64,000 nucleotides of DNA, from positions 1-64,000 of the IMG/VR virus record IMGVR_UViG_3300042558_004148; one strand, 5' to 3'. This DNA comes from a virus. The notes beneath the pieces were generated by a model. That model saw nothing but the letters and a program-made list of their open reading frames with translations, was not told the DNA's origin and searched no databases. The position numbers and the translations under genes were made by a program. Positions within the stretch are counted from its first letter, which is position 1; each line of letters begins with the position of its first letter. Positions 8,455 to 17,248 of the stretch are shown here, in pieces.

Positions 8455-8730
8455 ATGGAAAATGAATTAAAATTACCTGAAGATCTAATTTTAGAAATTC
8501 AAAATCTGAAAGAGGTTTTGATGGATAATATAATTAAAGTGGGTAGATTAAGTGTACAGAAATCCTTTTACGAGAAGGACCTTTCCGCTATAAACAACGA
8601 ATTAGAATCCTTACATAACGAAGCTTCTGACATATATGCTAGGGAGGAAGCTTTGCAGGAGAAGGTAGTCGGTAAATACGGTAAAGGTAAACTCGATTTT
8701 GAGACTGGATTATTTACGAAGGATATGTAA
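8455..8730 (+). CDS. Small coiled-coil protein, unknown function
   Basis: Ninety-one charged residues predicted to be almost entirely helical with heptad-like leucines ('NLKEVLMDNIIKV', 'ELESLHNEASDIY'). No catalytic motif, signal peptide or membrane segment. It sits between two GT9-like genes, 11 bases after the first and 6 before the second, and is certainly co-transcribed with them. A scaffold or chaperone role for the enzymes is possible but not shown. Confidence 0.6.
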   Translation: MENELKLPEDLILEIQNLKEVLMDNIIKVGRLSVQKSFYEKDLSAINNELESLHNEASDIYAREEALQEKVVGKYGKGKLDFETGLFTKDM

Positions 8731-8736
8731 TTCCTT

Positions 8737-9669
8737 ATGAAGAAACTCTGTATAGATATAAGCGAGGCTAGAGCTATTGGCGATACATTATGTGTATCGC
8801 CAGTTTTGCGTAAACTATATTACTCATATGGTAGAAAAATATCTATAATAACTCATCATACAGATATATTTAGAAATAATCCATATGTTGATTCTCTATA
8901 TCTTCCTGGTGATCTTGATTTGGATGATGATTTCGAAATATTTAGAACTTTCGATGTAAACTATAAATCCGATGGCATATGCAATAAGCATAATACTATT
9001 GACATTAGGCAGTTCCATGCAATTAGCCTTGGATTCATGTTAAATCAGGAGGAACTTACTTTGGATTTTTTCCCTTCTGATTTTGAAGAAATACAGGGAC
9101 TTCCCGATAGATACGTTCTTATACATCCCGTACAAAACTGGGAATCCAGAACATGGGATAGAGAAAAATGGATTCTATTAGTCAGAGCTTTGAATGCGGG
9201 CGGAATAAGTGTGGTTTCTGTCGGAAAGGAGTCATCCGAAATGGGTGGATCCAATGTTCAAAAGCCAACCTTTAATTTTGATATTGAATTGGGTATGAAT
9301 TTACAGAACAAAACATCATTATCTCAGACGTGGTGGCTGATTGAAAAAAGTGAATGCTTCGTTACTATGGATTCTGGTCTTCTACATTTAGCAGGTACTA
9401 CCGATTCTGAAATAATTCAATTAGGCAGTTCAATAGATAATAAGTTTAGAGCACCATATAGAAAGGGATCTCAGGAATATAAATACCATTATGTTTCTGG
9501 TGGATGTAATTTGAAATGTGCGTCTGATATAAAATATGGTGTAAGAGAATGGAACACGATACAGGGAATACCTTCGTTGGTCGGATGTCTGGAGGGAAAG
9601 AAAACTTTCGAATGCCATCCAAGCGTAATGAGTGTTTATAATAAAATAATGTCCACTGTTAATAAATAA
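8737..9669 (+). CDS. GT9-like glycosyltransferase
   Basis: A GT-B fold protein of 310 residues. 'SEARAIGDTLCVSPVLRKLY' near residue 9 is the GT9 nucleotide-sugar loop (G-D-x-x-x-x-x-P). 'HPVQNWESRTWDREKW' near residue 130 resembles the central HP...W...K/R-W motif of heptosyltransferase-like proteins. 'FVTMDSGLLHLAGTT' near residue 209 is the C-terminal donor site. The last 60 residues hold several cysteines. It probably adds one sugar to the same glycan as its neighbours; donor and acceptor are unknown. Confidence 0.68.
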   Translation: MKKLCIDISEARAIGDTLCVSPVLRKLYYSYGRKISIITHHTDIFRNNPYVDSLYLPGDLDLDDDFEIFRTFDVNYKSDGICNKHNTIDIRQFHAISLGFMLNQEELTLDFFPSDFEEIQGLPDRYVLIHPVQNWESRTWDREKWILLVRALNAGGISVVSVGKESSEMGGSNVQKPTFNFDIELGMNLQNKTSLSQTWWLIEKSECFVTMDSGLLHLAGTTDSEIIQLGSSIDNKFRAPYRKGSQEYKYHYVSGGCNLKCASDIKYGVREWNTIQGIPSLVGCLEGKKTFECHPSVMSVYNKIMSTVNK

Positions 9670-9677
9670 GTATCCGG

Positions 9678-10607
9678 ATGGGTAATAAAATAATATTGAT
9701 TAGTTCATATTGCGATAATGAGGAAAAGATTAGTGTATTAGAATCTAATATAAGAACACTAAAAAATCTCGGTCTGGATGTTATGCTTAATAGTCCTATT
9801 GATATACCAAATAGGGTCTCCTCATTATGCGATTATTATATAAGAACTAAAGATAATCCGATTATCGACTGGCCAATTAAATCGGTATCGGTTTGGTCTG
9901 AATATCGATGTAAAGGGAAGAAAATAATTATGAATAGATGTCTACCTGATTACGGATGGGCAAATATCCATCAGGTAAAAAAATTATCAGAATATGCATT
10001 AACGTATGATTATGAATATTTCTACCATATAATATATGATATAAAAATTGACGATACCGTTTTGAGTGGTATACTATCCGATGCGGAATGTAATTTCTAT
10101 CATTTCCATGAGCATTGGGTAAGTCTACATTTTATGCTATTTGATAGGAAAAACTTAGTATCATTTATATCTGGATTAAATATAAATGAATATATTGAAT
10201 TTTGTGGAATTGCTGAAACCTGGCTAAAAAACTACCTGGAGAATTCAGATTTGCCGTATAAAGTGGATGATTGTTATGTTGATGACCATATACTTTTTCA
10301 TAATGGAGTAGATCTTTTTAATTATTCGGGATTTTCTGAATTTAGGTATTTCATAGCTAAAAATGCTATGGAAAATAATTCTATTAAAATTTATTTCTAT
10401 GGTGTTAAAAATCATATTGATTTAAAAATCCACCTTAATTCAACCACAAAAATATACGAAATAGCTGATAGAGATATAATAGATCTTGAATTATCTCGCG
10501 ATGACATGATATCTGTCATAATTGAATATAACGGATTAACCGAAGATATAACTGAAAAAATAAGATCCATAACACACAATAATATTAATTTATATGAAGA
10601 GAATTAA
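9678..10607 (+). CDS. Probable phage glycosyltransferase-like protein
   Basis: The N-terminus 'IILISSYCDNEEKISVLESN' followed by 'NLGLDVMLNSPIDIP' and a 'DYYIRTKDNP' stretch matches a phage/bacterial sugar-transfer family in which a strand, 'eK...L...i..L...g', is followed by 'SH.p.P'. I recognise this from general pattern memory, not from a catalytic motif. A 'DDHILFHNG' stretch in the second half may be the metal/acceptor site. It overlaps the following fusion gene by 14 bases, which fits joint translation and function. Confidence 0.5.
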   Translation: MGNKIILISSYCDNEEKISVLESNIRTLKNLGLDVMLNSPIDIPNRVSSLCDYYIRTKDNPIIDWPIKSVSVWSEYRCKGKKIIMNRCLPDYGWANIHQVKKLSEYALTYDYEYFYHIIYDIKIDDTVLSGILSDAECNFYHFHEHWVSLHFMLFDRKNLVSFISGLNINEYIEFCGIAETWLKNYLENSDLPYKVDDCYVDDHILFHNGVDLFNYSGFSEFRYFIAKNAMENNSIKIYFYGVKNHIDLKIHLNSTTKIYEIADRDIIDLELSRDDMISVIIEYNGLTEDITEKIRSITHNNINLYEEN

Positions 10608-13473
10608 ACTATTATATTTAACCCCACATCTATCAACCGGTGGAATGCCTCAGTTCGCACTGAAGAGAATACAGAAACTTAATGAATATAGTGATGAGAT
10701 AGAAATCTTTGTTGTCGAGTACTCCAAATTTAGTGATACCTATGTTGTCCAAAGAAATTCAATACTTGAAATGATTGACAGTGATCATTTCTTTACACTG
10801 GGGGATACATCCGATACTAGAAGAAAATATGAGATAATTCAGATAATTAAGGATAATGATATAGATTTAGTTCATTCAGAGGAAATATTAGAGGGATTTG
10901 AAAGTTTTAATAAGATCCCTGCTGATTTAATTAACATGTTATATTCCGATGATAGAAGCTGGAGAATGATTGAAACCTGTCATAATATTTGGTTTGATCC
11001 GAAAGAATTTAAAAAATTAAAACCTGATGCATATTCATTAATTTCACCACATCATACGGAAAAAACATTCGCATCTGAGTCCTCATATAAGGAGCTTCAT
11101 CTATATCCATATGAGAATAAAACAGATATAAGAATAAAAAATAGGAAGAATTCTATCAAAAAACTGGGATTTGATAGAAATAAGAAAAACGTTCTCAATG
11201 TTGGATTATGGACTAGTGGAAAGAATCAGGGAGAGGGAATAGAAATTGCTAGATTCATAGAATCATCTAGTCCTGATGTATTTTTTCATTTTGTAGGTAA
11301 TTTAGCTCCAAATTTCGAAAATTACTGGGGAGATATAACAAAGAATCTACCAAGCAATGTTAAGATATGGGGGGAGCGTGACGATGTTGATGAATTCATG
11401 ATAGCATGTGACGCCATGATGTTTAATTCTACCTGGGAATGCAATCCTTTAGTTATAAGAGAAGCCATAGGATATGGCATGAAGATATTAGCCAGAAATC
11501 TACCGCAATATTATAACATGTATGATGGATACATCACTCCGATAGAGGGTGATATAAAAGAAATATCGGGACGACTTATTGATATGCTTGAATCTGATAT
11601 TGAATATCAGGTACCTGATGATTCTAATTTTGGTAGGACATTATTGGATTTCTATAGGAAGGTAATGGAGATAGAAATAACACCACAGCCTAAAATAGAA
11701 AATGACTACGAGTTTATACAACATTTTGTTGGTCAGCCCTATTTCGAATTAAGAGGCAGTAGTAGTAATAAATTTAAGGTGGAATTCTCTGATGGTGGAA
11801 AAATTATACATTCGGATCTCCTAAATTTTAATAGCTGGTCGAAATTAAACAGAAAATATTATACCAAATGGGACACAACGGTATATGAAAATGGTGAAAT
11901 AATATATAAGAATTCATTAGATCTTAGGGACAGAAGAGTTTATATTGCATTTGGATCTAAATCTCTAGGTGATACTCTTGCGTGGATACCTTACATGGAG
12001 GAATTTAGAAAAATTCATAATTGCGAATTGATAGTTTCTACGTTCATTAATCACTTATTCATTGAACAGTATCCCAATATTACTTTTGTCAATCCAGGGG
12101 AAACTGTAAATAATTTATATGCCCAATATAATATTGGATGGTATTATGACAGTAACGGAAATATTGATTATAATAAGGTTCCAAACGACTTTAGAAAACA
12201 ACCTTTACAGAAGACAGCCACTGATATACTCGGTCTCGAATATAAGGAAATAAAGCCTCGTTTAAATTTACCTAACGTGAAAAAAAAGAAAAAAGTTGGG
12301 ATAGGATTTCATTCAACTGCTCAGGCCAAATACTGGAACAATCCTAACGGATGGCAAGAGGTAATTGATCATCTTAATTCGATTGGTTATGAATGCATGA
12401 TATATTCCAGAGAGGGAGACGGATATATGAATAATGCATATCCAAAAAATGTTGATGTGTTTAAAGGCGGAAATCTACAGGATGTAATAAATGATCTGTG
12501 TGAGTGTGAATTTTTCATTGGCTTGGGCTCTGGATTAAGTTGGCTAGCTTGGTCATGTAAATTACCAATCATTTTGATTTCTGGATTTAGTGAAAGATTT
12601 TCTGAAACTTCATCCGACACATATAGAATTATTAACGAGGATGTTTGCCACGGATGCTTTAATTCGGAAATGCTAGATGCTGGAGATTGGAATTGGTGTC
12701 CATTACATAAAAATTCGGAGAGAATGTTTGAGTGTACAAAACAAATTAATTCTAATATGGTTACCAAGGAAATAGATAGATTAATTGGGGAAAATCACAT
12801 ACCAAATTTTGATTGGGGTTGGATGAACGATGGTAGTTCTAATGGTAATTATCACAAGAAACTTATGTATAATGAGATATTTGAGCAAAAAATATATGAG
12901 AGATTCTTTGAAGTTGATCATTCCGATATTGTATTGGATGTTGGTTCTAGCGTCGGCCCATTCACATATTCGATATTAAAGAAAAATCCTAAACATGTAT
13001 TTTGTATAGAACCTAGTGAGAGTGAATTTACTACACTAGTTAAAAATACATTAGGTAATCCGGTTACTCATATAAATAAGGGATTATCAGATATAAATGG
13101 AGTTATCGAATATGATCAATTATTTGGAGGAGAAACACATATGGAATCCATTACCTTTGATAAGCTCGTTAAATTATACGGTCTGAATAGGATAGATTTC
13201 ATGAAAACTGATTGTGAGGGCGGTGAATATGAGATTTTTAAGAAAGATAATCTTGACTTTATTAAAAAAAATATAAAGAAGATTGCCGGCGAATGGCATT
13301 TAATGAGTAAAGAAAATAAAGAAAAATTCAGGGATTTCCGGGATAATATATTAATAGAGTTCGATCGATATGAGGTATTATCATTAGATGGTATTGATAT
13401 AAAATGGGATCTATGGAACGAACATTTTATAGAGTATTATAATGAGGTCCTTATATACATAGATAATAGATAG
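10594..13473 (+). CDS. Three-domain fusion: GT4 glycosyltransferase, BAHT/TibC-like heptosyltransferase, FkbM methyltransferase
   Basis: A 959-residue fusion. Residues 1-370 form a GT4-type GT-B enzyme: 'STGGMPQF' near 11, 'NVGLWTSGKNQGEG' near 203, and the E-x-x-G donor motif in 'NPLVIREAIGYG'. Residues about 375-735 match bacterial autotransporter heptosyltransferases such as TibC: 'STAQAKYWNNPNGWQEV', then a four-cysteine finger C685-x2-C688-x13-C702-x11-C714 with 'DWNWCP' and 'FECT'. TibC uses such a finger to bind iron, and the enzyme heptosylates adhesin repeats. Residues about 760-955 are an FkbM SAM-dependent methyltransferase: 'LDVGSSVGPFT' near 780 and 'DFMKTDCEGGEYE'. Inference: it adds two sugars and caps or methylates the glycan, plausibly on virion fibres. 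Confidence 0.82.
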   Translation: MKRIKLLYLTPHLSTGGMPQFALKRIQKLNEYSDEIEIFVVEYSKFSDTYVVQRNSILEMIDSDHFFTLGDTSDTRRKYEIIQIIKDNDIDLVHSEEILEGFESFNKIPADLINMLYSDDRSWRMIETCHNIWFDPKEFKKLKPDAYSLISPHHTEKTFASESSYKELHLYPYENKTDIRIKNRKNSIKKLGFDRNKKNVLNVGLWTSGKNQGEGIEIARFIESSSPDVFFHFVGNLAPNFENYWGDITKNLPSNVKIWGERDDVDEFMIACDAMMFNSTWECNPLVIREAIGYGMKILARNLPQYYNMYDGYITPIEGDIKEISGRLIDMLESDIEYQVPDDSNFGRTLLDFYRKVMEIEITPQPKIENDYEFIQHFVGQPYFELRGSSSNKFKVEFSDGGKIIHSDLLNFNSWSKLNRKYYTKWDTTVYENGEIIYKNSLDLRDRRVYIAFGSKSLGDTLAWIPYMEEFRKIHNCELIVSTFINHLFIEQYPNITFVNPGETVNNLYAQYNIGWYYDSNGNIDYNKVPNDFRKQPLQKTATDILGLEYKEIKPRLNLPNVKKKKKVGIGFHSTAQAKYWNNPNGWQEVIDHLNSIGYECMIYSREGDGYMNNAYPKNVDVFKGGNLQDVINDLCECEFFIGLGSGLSWLAWSCKLPIILISGFSERFSETSSDTYRIINEDVCHGCFNSEMLDAGDWNWCPLHKNSERMFECTKQINSNMVTKEIDRLIGENHIPNFDWGWMNDGSSNGNYHKKLMYNEIFEQKIYERFFEVDHSDIVLDVGSSVGPFTYSILKKNPKHVFCIEPSESEFTTLVKNTLGNPVTHINKGLSDINGVIEYDQLFGGETHMESITFDKLVKLYGLNRIDFMKTDCEGGEYEIFKKDNLDFIKKNIKKIAGEWHLMSKENKEKFRDFRDNILIEFDRYEVLSLDGIDIKWDLWNEHFIEYYNEVLIYIDNR

Positions 13474-13510
13474 TATTAAAAATATGATAAATAGAAAAAC
13501 TTTTTAATTT

Positions 13511-13882
13511 ATGCGAATAGACGTTTCTGTGGGAGAAATTGTTGATAAGTTATCAATATTAGAAATTAAGAAAAATAATATATCGGATAGGGATAAACTT
13601 GTTAATATAAACAGTGAGTTTGAATACCTCTATTCGATTGTATTTAACGATCTTTTGATTGATTACGAAGATTTTTCCGGACTTGTTTTAATCAACGAGG
13701 AATTATGGAAGATAGAGGATAGGATAAGAATAAAGGAAAGAAGAAAAATATTTGACTCGGAATTTATATCTTTGGCTAGATCAGTTTATATAACTAATGA
13801 CAAAAGGTCAGAAATTAAAAAGTATATAAATTTAAAATATGGTTCTATTTTTACCGAGGAAAAATCATACGAAAAATACTAA
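13511..13882 (+). CDS. DUF6165-type small protein associated with glycosyltransferases
   Basis: One hundred twenty-three residues beginning 'RIDVSVGEIVDKLSILEIK', the hallmark of a short family (DUF6165-like) that in bacteria occurs next to, or fused to, glycosyltransferases and glycan operons. No catalytic motif is visible and the function is unknown. It is the last gene of the decoration island, 38 bases after the fusion enzyme and directly before a strong terminator, so it belongs to that transcript. Confidence 0.65.
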   Translation: MRIDVSVGEIVDKLSILEIKKNNISDRDKLVNINSEFEYLYSIVFNDLLIDYEDFSGLVLINEELWKIEDRIRIKERRKIFDSEFISLARSVYITNDKRSEIKKYINLKYGSIFTEEKSYEKY

Positions 13883-13896
13883 GTATTAGAAATTGA

Positions 13897-13932
13897 GAAA
13901 ATGCTGGATCATAAGTCCAGCATTTTCTTTTT
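13897..13932 (+). terminator. Intrinsic terminator ending the decoration island
   Basis: Perfect 12-bp stem (GAAAATGCTGGA, 13897-13908, pairing with 13916-13927), 7-base loop and a run of five T. A late promoter box starts two bases later. Confidence 0.9.
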
Positions 13933-13933
13933 A

Positions 13934-13941
13934 GATATATA
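13934..13941 (+). promoter_or_regulatory. Putative late promoter GATATATA before the neck gene
   Basis: GATATATA directly after the terminator and 17 bases before the ATG at 13959. Same octamer and position as before other structural operons. Confidence 0.7.
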
Positions 13942-13958
13942 CATAAATAATTAAAAAG

Positions 13959-16448
13959 ATGAGTTTCGTACCAGAAGATAAGTTTCCAAAGCCAACCACT
14001 CCTGTATACAATACCAGTGGTGAGCAATATAATCTATCGGATCAGAGATTTAATTATCATGATGGACTACAGAATACAGACAAAGTAAAAAGCTCATCAA
14101 CTGATAATATATTCTCTACCCCCGAGGGTGCAATGGCTAGATCACAGCAGATAGGCTGTGGTGGATATCATCAGGTAACAATAAACGGGGAAACCTTTTA
14201 CAAACCGTGCGAGGATTCATCTTACTATGATCTAAGAATAGAACAATTAGATAGTGCATTAAACTTCACCTATATAGGTAATTATAGGGTGTTATCATGG
14301 GATAAACCTTTCGAGAATGTTACTAAATTTAATGGATGGATAATAGATGCATCGAATAGTAATAACTCAGGATCTATATTAGATGCGAATGACATATCAA
14401 TAGATTTTAGATATAGTATAGATGGTAAAAGCTGGTCTTTATGGACAAACGTAGGTACTGCTTTAGGTGGACTAACTAATGAATTTTCCTCTCTCTTTGA
14501 TATAGCATTAGATCCCAATAACAAATTCTATCCCGAATTTAGATTTACCTCGGTTCTAATTAATGATGACGGGACTATAATCTATAATACCGAGGAACCC
14601 ATAGATCCTACTATAGTTATAGTTTCTTTTGAATTGGACCTAGATTATGGGCCAACCCCGGAGGTTGTTATTTATAAACCAGCACCAGTTTGCACAAATG
14701 AGGTTTCATCTAGGCCGGTTGTATTTTCAAACTGTAATTTTACTTTTAATCCATATGCTGTTAATCGTGCTCTAAATTTATATCAGGATCTTAGTTTAAT
14801 GGTTAATAATGTTTTTGGACTGGAAGCAAACTATTATTCAATACAACCGCAAGCCCGAGGGAAAGATGTTATACTTAGGGAATATACTTTATTCAATGTA
14901 GTTGACGAGAAATGTGTTAAGATAGTGGTTCCGCAAAATCAGTTTCCTGACAATAAAATGAACTTTGACCCATTCGGTCTTCAGTTTGAAGAACCTTTTG
15001 AAATACAGATTGACAAAAGATATTTCGAGAGTATATTTGGTAAGGGATCGCAACCAAGGAAGAGAGATATTCTTTATTTTCCTATTGCAAATAGAATATA
15101 TGAAATAAATTCTACATATCTTTTTAGAGATTTTATGAATTCCCCTGTTTACTTTAAGGTTGAGCTTAAAAAATACACACCTAAAAGTAATACGTATTTT
15201 CAGGACCCAGCTTATAAAGAGGAGCTGGAGGGAATATCTTTAACAACAAGCGATCTATTTGGAGCTGAAACTAGAGACGAGGAAACTAAAGCTACCAAAC
15301 CACAGCAATACGCAACCACAATAACACAATTGTCTCAAGATCCTATAAGATCATATATCTATAAGGAGCTTCAAACAATTGAATATGACCTAAATAATAA
15401 CTGGACCATAGTTGCTAATAATTATTATGATTTATCTGCATCATTTAATGATGATTCTGAATTCGGGTATGACCCGGACAGATATAGAAATGCAATTAGA
15501 TATAAATTCTTACCAAAATCCGATTCGTCCACAGAATTAGCATTTACTACATGGTTTAATATAAGAAATTACTATGACAATCAGCAATTATTAAGAAGAC
15601 CATATCCTGTAATAAACTTGACCCTAGAGAATTCTACCGATGATTTATTATACTTTAATTCATTCCCTAAAAGACATAGACTTGAGAGCTGGCAATCATA
15701 CGCATCAAATCCTAATGGATATGTAGCTATTAAAGGTGACAAACATCATTCGGGTGGATATCAGGTAGTCTCAGTTTTGGATGAATATAGATTCACTGTT
15801 GTTAATAACACCACAGTTTTTTCCGAAGGCACCATAATATGGAGAATGCAAAAAGCACAAAGTCGAAATTTGATTAGTGGTTTATATCAGGATATGGATG
15901 ATTCGATAAAAGGATTCAGAGTGGATATAGTTCATTCCGGAGTAATGGATGATACAGGTAACCAGTTTTTAGAGACTGGTAGTTTAGTGATAAGATTGAA
16001 TGATACAATAATAAACTCACCTCTCCAATTTACACCAGTTTACGGTGATTGGTATTCAATCGTTGTAAACTTCTCCAATGTTTATAAGCAGATTTCTGCA
16101 AATGTATGGGAAATGTCATATGATCCGGTAAATCCTAATGAGCAGACTAGTAAACTTAACAAGGTTCACGAGGTTGTAAGAATGTTTACCGATCCTATAT
16201 TATTCAATGCTCCATCTGTAATAAATAACGATACAGCTAGTCCGTTCTATGGTACCGATGATAATTCATATAAAATATTTACTGGTCCGATATTCTTAAC
16301 TAATATTAGATTATTTAAGAATATGATAGATATAGATACACAATCTACAGTTCTGAATCAGAATGTAGTTAGAGATGCACAATTAGCACATATAATAGAT
16401 AACGCAAAACCATTATTAAAAGCACCTAAGTTTGCTAGAAATAGATAA
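13959..16448 (+). CDS. Large neck/structural protein with a T4 gp14-like module
   Basis: An 829-residue protein. Residues about 285-430 match the T4-like gp14 neck domain: 'LEANYYSIQPQARGKDVI', then 'GSQPRKRDILYFPIANRIYEIN' as the family's R-P-x-x-G-D-L-I-Y-F-P...FEI stretch, followed by 'VYFKVELKKYTP'. T4 gp14 has only about 256 residues, so this is a neck module in a larger shell. The N-terminal 280 residues are beta-rich. The C-terminal 350 look like a LamG/concanavalin-type sandwich ('AFTTWFNIRNYY', 'GDWYSIVVNFSN'). It is first in a late operon and lies four bases before the small terminase gene. Neck assignment is good; the flanking domains may be collar or whisker decoration. Confidence 0.65.
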   Translation: MSFVPEDKFPKPTTPVYNTSGEQYNLSDQRFNYHDGLQNTDKVKSSSTDNIFSTPEGAMARSQQIGCGGYHQVTINGETFYKPCEDSSYYDLRIEQLDSALNFTYIGNYRVLSWDKPFENVTKFNGWIIDASNSNNSGSILDANDISIDFRYSIDGKSWSLWTNVGTALGGLTNEFSSLFDIALDPNNKFYPEFRFTSVLINDDGTIIYNTEEPIDPTIVIVSFELDLDYGPTPEVVIYKPAPVCTNEVSSRPVVFSNCNFTFNPYAVNRALNLYQDLSLMVNNVFGLEANYYSIQPQARGKDVILREYTLFNVVDEKCVKIVVPQNQFPDNKMNFDPFGLQFEEPFEIQIDKRYFESIFGKGSQPRKRDILYFPIANRIYEINSTYLFRDFMNSPVYFKVELKKYTPKSNTYFQDPAYKEELEGISLTTSDLFGAETRDEETKATKPQQYATTITQLSQDPIRSYIYKELQTIEYDLNNNWTIVANNYYDLSASFNDDSEFGYDPDRYRNAIRYKFLPKSDSSTELAFTTWFNIRNYYDNQQLLRRPYPVINLTLENSTDDLLYFNSFPKRHRLESWQSYASNPNGYVAIKGDKHHSGGYQVVSVLDEYRFTVVNNTTVFSEGTIIWRMQKAQSRNLISGLYQDMDDSIKGFRVDIVHSGVMDDTGNQFLETGSLVIRLNDTIINSPLQFTPVYGDWYSIVVNFSNVYKQISANVWEMSYDPVNPNEQTSKLNKVHEVVRMFTDPILFNAPSVINNDTASPFYGTDDNSYKIFTGPIFLTNIRLFKNMIDIDTQSTVLNQNVVRDAQLAHIIDNAKPLLKAPKFARNR

Positions 16449-16451
16449 ATT

Positions 16452-17240
16452 ATGCCAAGAAGAAAACCAAAACCGGAAAAAGTTCTGGAAGAAAAAATTA
16501 AAGAAAGCTTAGATTCCATTATAATGGAGGAAGCATTGGATAATATAGCAGCTGATACTGAAGATCTGCCAAGATTAAAAAGTACGGAAGTTATGGATTT
16601 TGCAACAGAAAAATCCACTGCATTATCGGAGGCAAAGGCTCTTTTAGATTCAATATCCAATTTTTATTTAGATAATTTATCTAAGAACGATGCTACCCAT
16701 GTTGAGTTTAAAAAAAAGATGGACACCATGAATATATCAGCGATGATGTTTCAGCTAAAGTCATCTCAACATGCAATTACCAAATTACTAGAGGAAATAG
16801 ATCTTGGTAACATGCACCCTAGACTGTTCGAAGTTCTTGCACAATTACAATCCCAAATCATGCAGATGCCCAAGGATTACCAGGGATATCTCGAGAAGAT
16901 GGAACAAAATTACAAGAAAACTAGGATTGAGTCGGACGAAAAAAGACATTCTAGTGGTGTTGTGATGGACCAAGAATATACCTCGGATGGATCTTATGCT
17001 CCAGCTATGAATAATGGCGATGGTATTAGATCCAGAGGAACTAGAGGTATAATGGAGGGTTTAAGAGATATTATAAATAGCTCTGAGGTTGTTGATTTAA
17101 CTCCCGAGATAGTCGATCCTAATTCGGTGGTAAATGCTAGACAGAAAAAGATAATAGATATTAATAATCCTAGAAGTATACAGGAAGATTTAGATTCTGG
17201 TATGGAGGATTATTCAGTTGAGGACGATATATTAGAATAA
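16452..17240 (+). CDS. Terminase small subunit (gp16-like)
   Basis: A 262-residue, mostly helical protein directly before the large terminase. The central segment 'PRLFEVLAQLQSQIM' followed by 'YLEKMEQNYK' lines up with the T4 gp16 region 'HMEVFATLMGQM...LHKDMKDI', the oligomerising helical hairpin. N-terminal basic residues (RRKPKPEK) could bind DNA. T4 gp16 is shorter (164 aa); the extra length is in the acidic C-terminal tail. It would recognise phage DNA and regulate the gp17 motor. Assigned from position and local similarity. Confidence 0.7.
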   Translation: MPRRKPKPEKVLEEKIKESLDSIIMEEALDNIAADTEDLPRLKSTEVMDFATEKSTALSEAKALLDSISNFYLDNLSKNDATHVEFKKKMDTMNISAMMFQLKSSQHAITKLLEEIDLGNMHPRLFEVLAQLQSQIMQMPKDYQGYLEKMEQNYKKTRIESDEKRHSSGVVMDQEYTSDGSYAPAMNNGDGIRSRGTRGIMEGLRDIINSSEVVDLTPEIVDPNSVVNARQKKIIDINNPRSIQEDLDSGMEDYSVEDDILE

Positions 17241-17248
17241 TTGGATCA

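Noticed and set aside
9045-9254. Minus-strand ORFs inside glycosyltransferase, terminase, sheath and other genes
   Set aside because: They are short, lie wholly within well-supported + strand genes and have no recognisable protein features.
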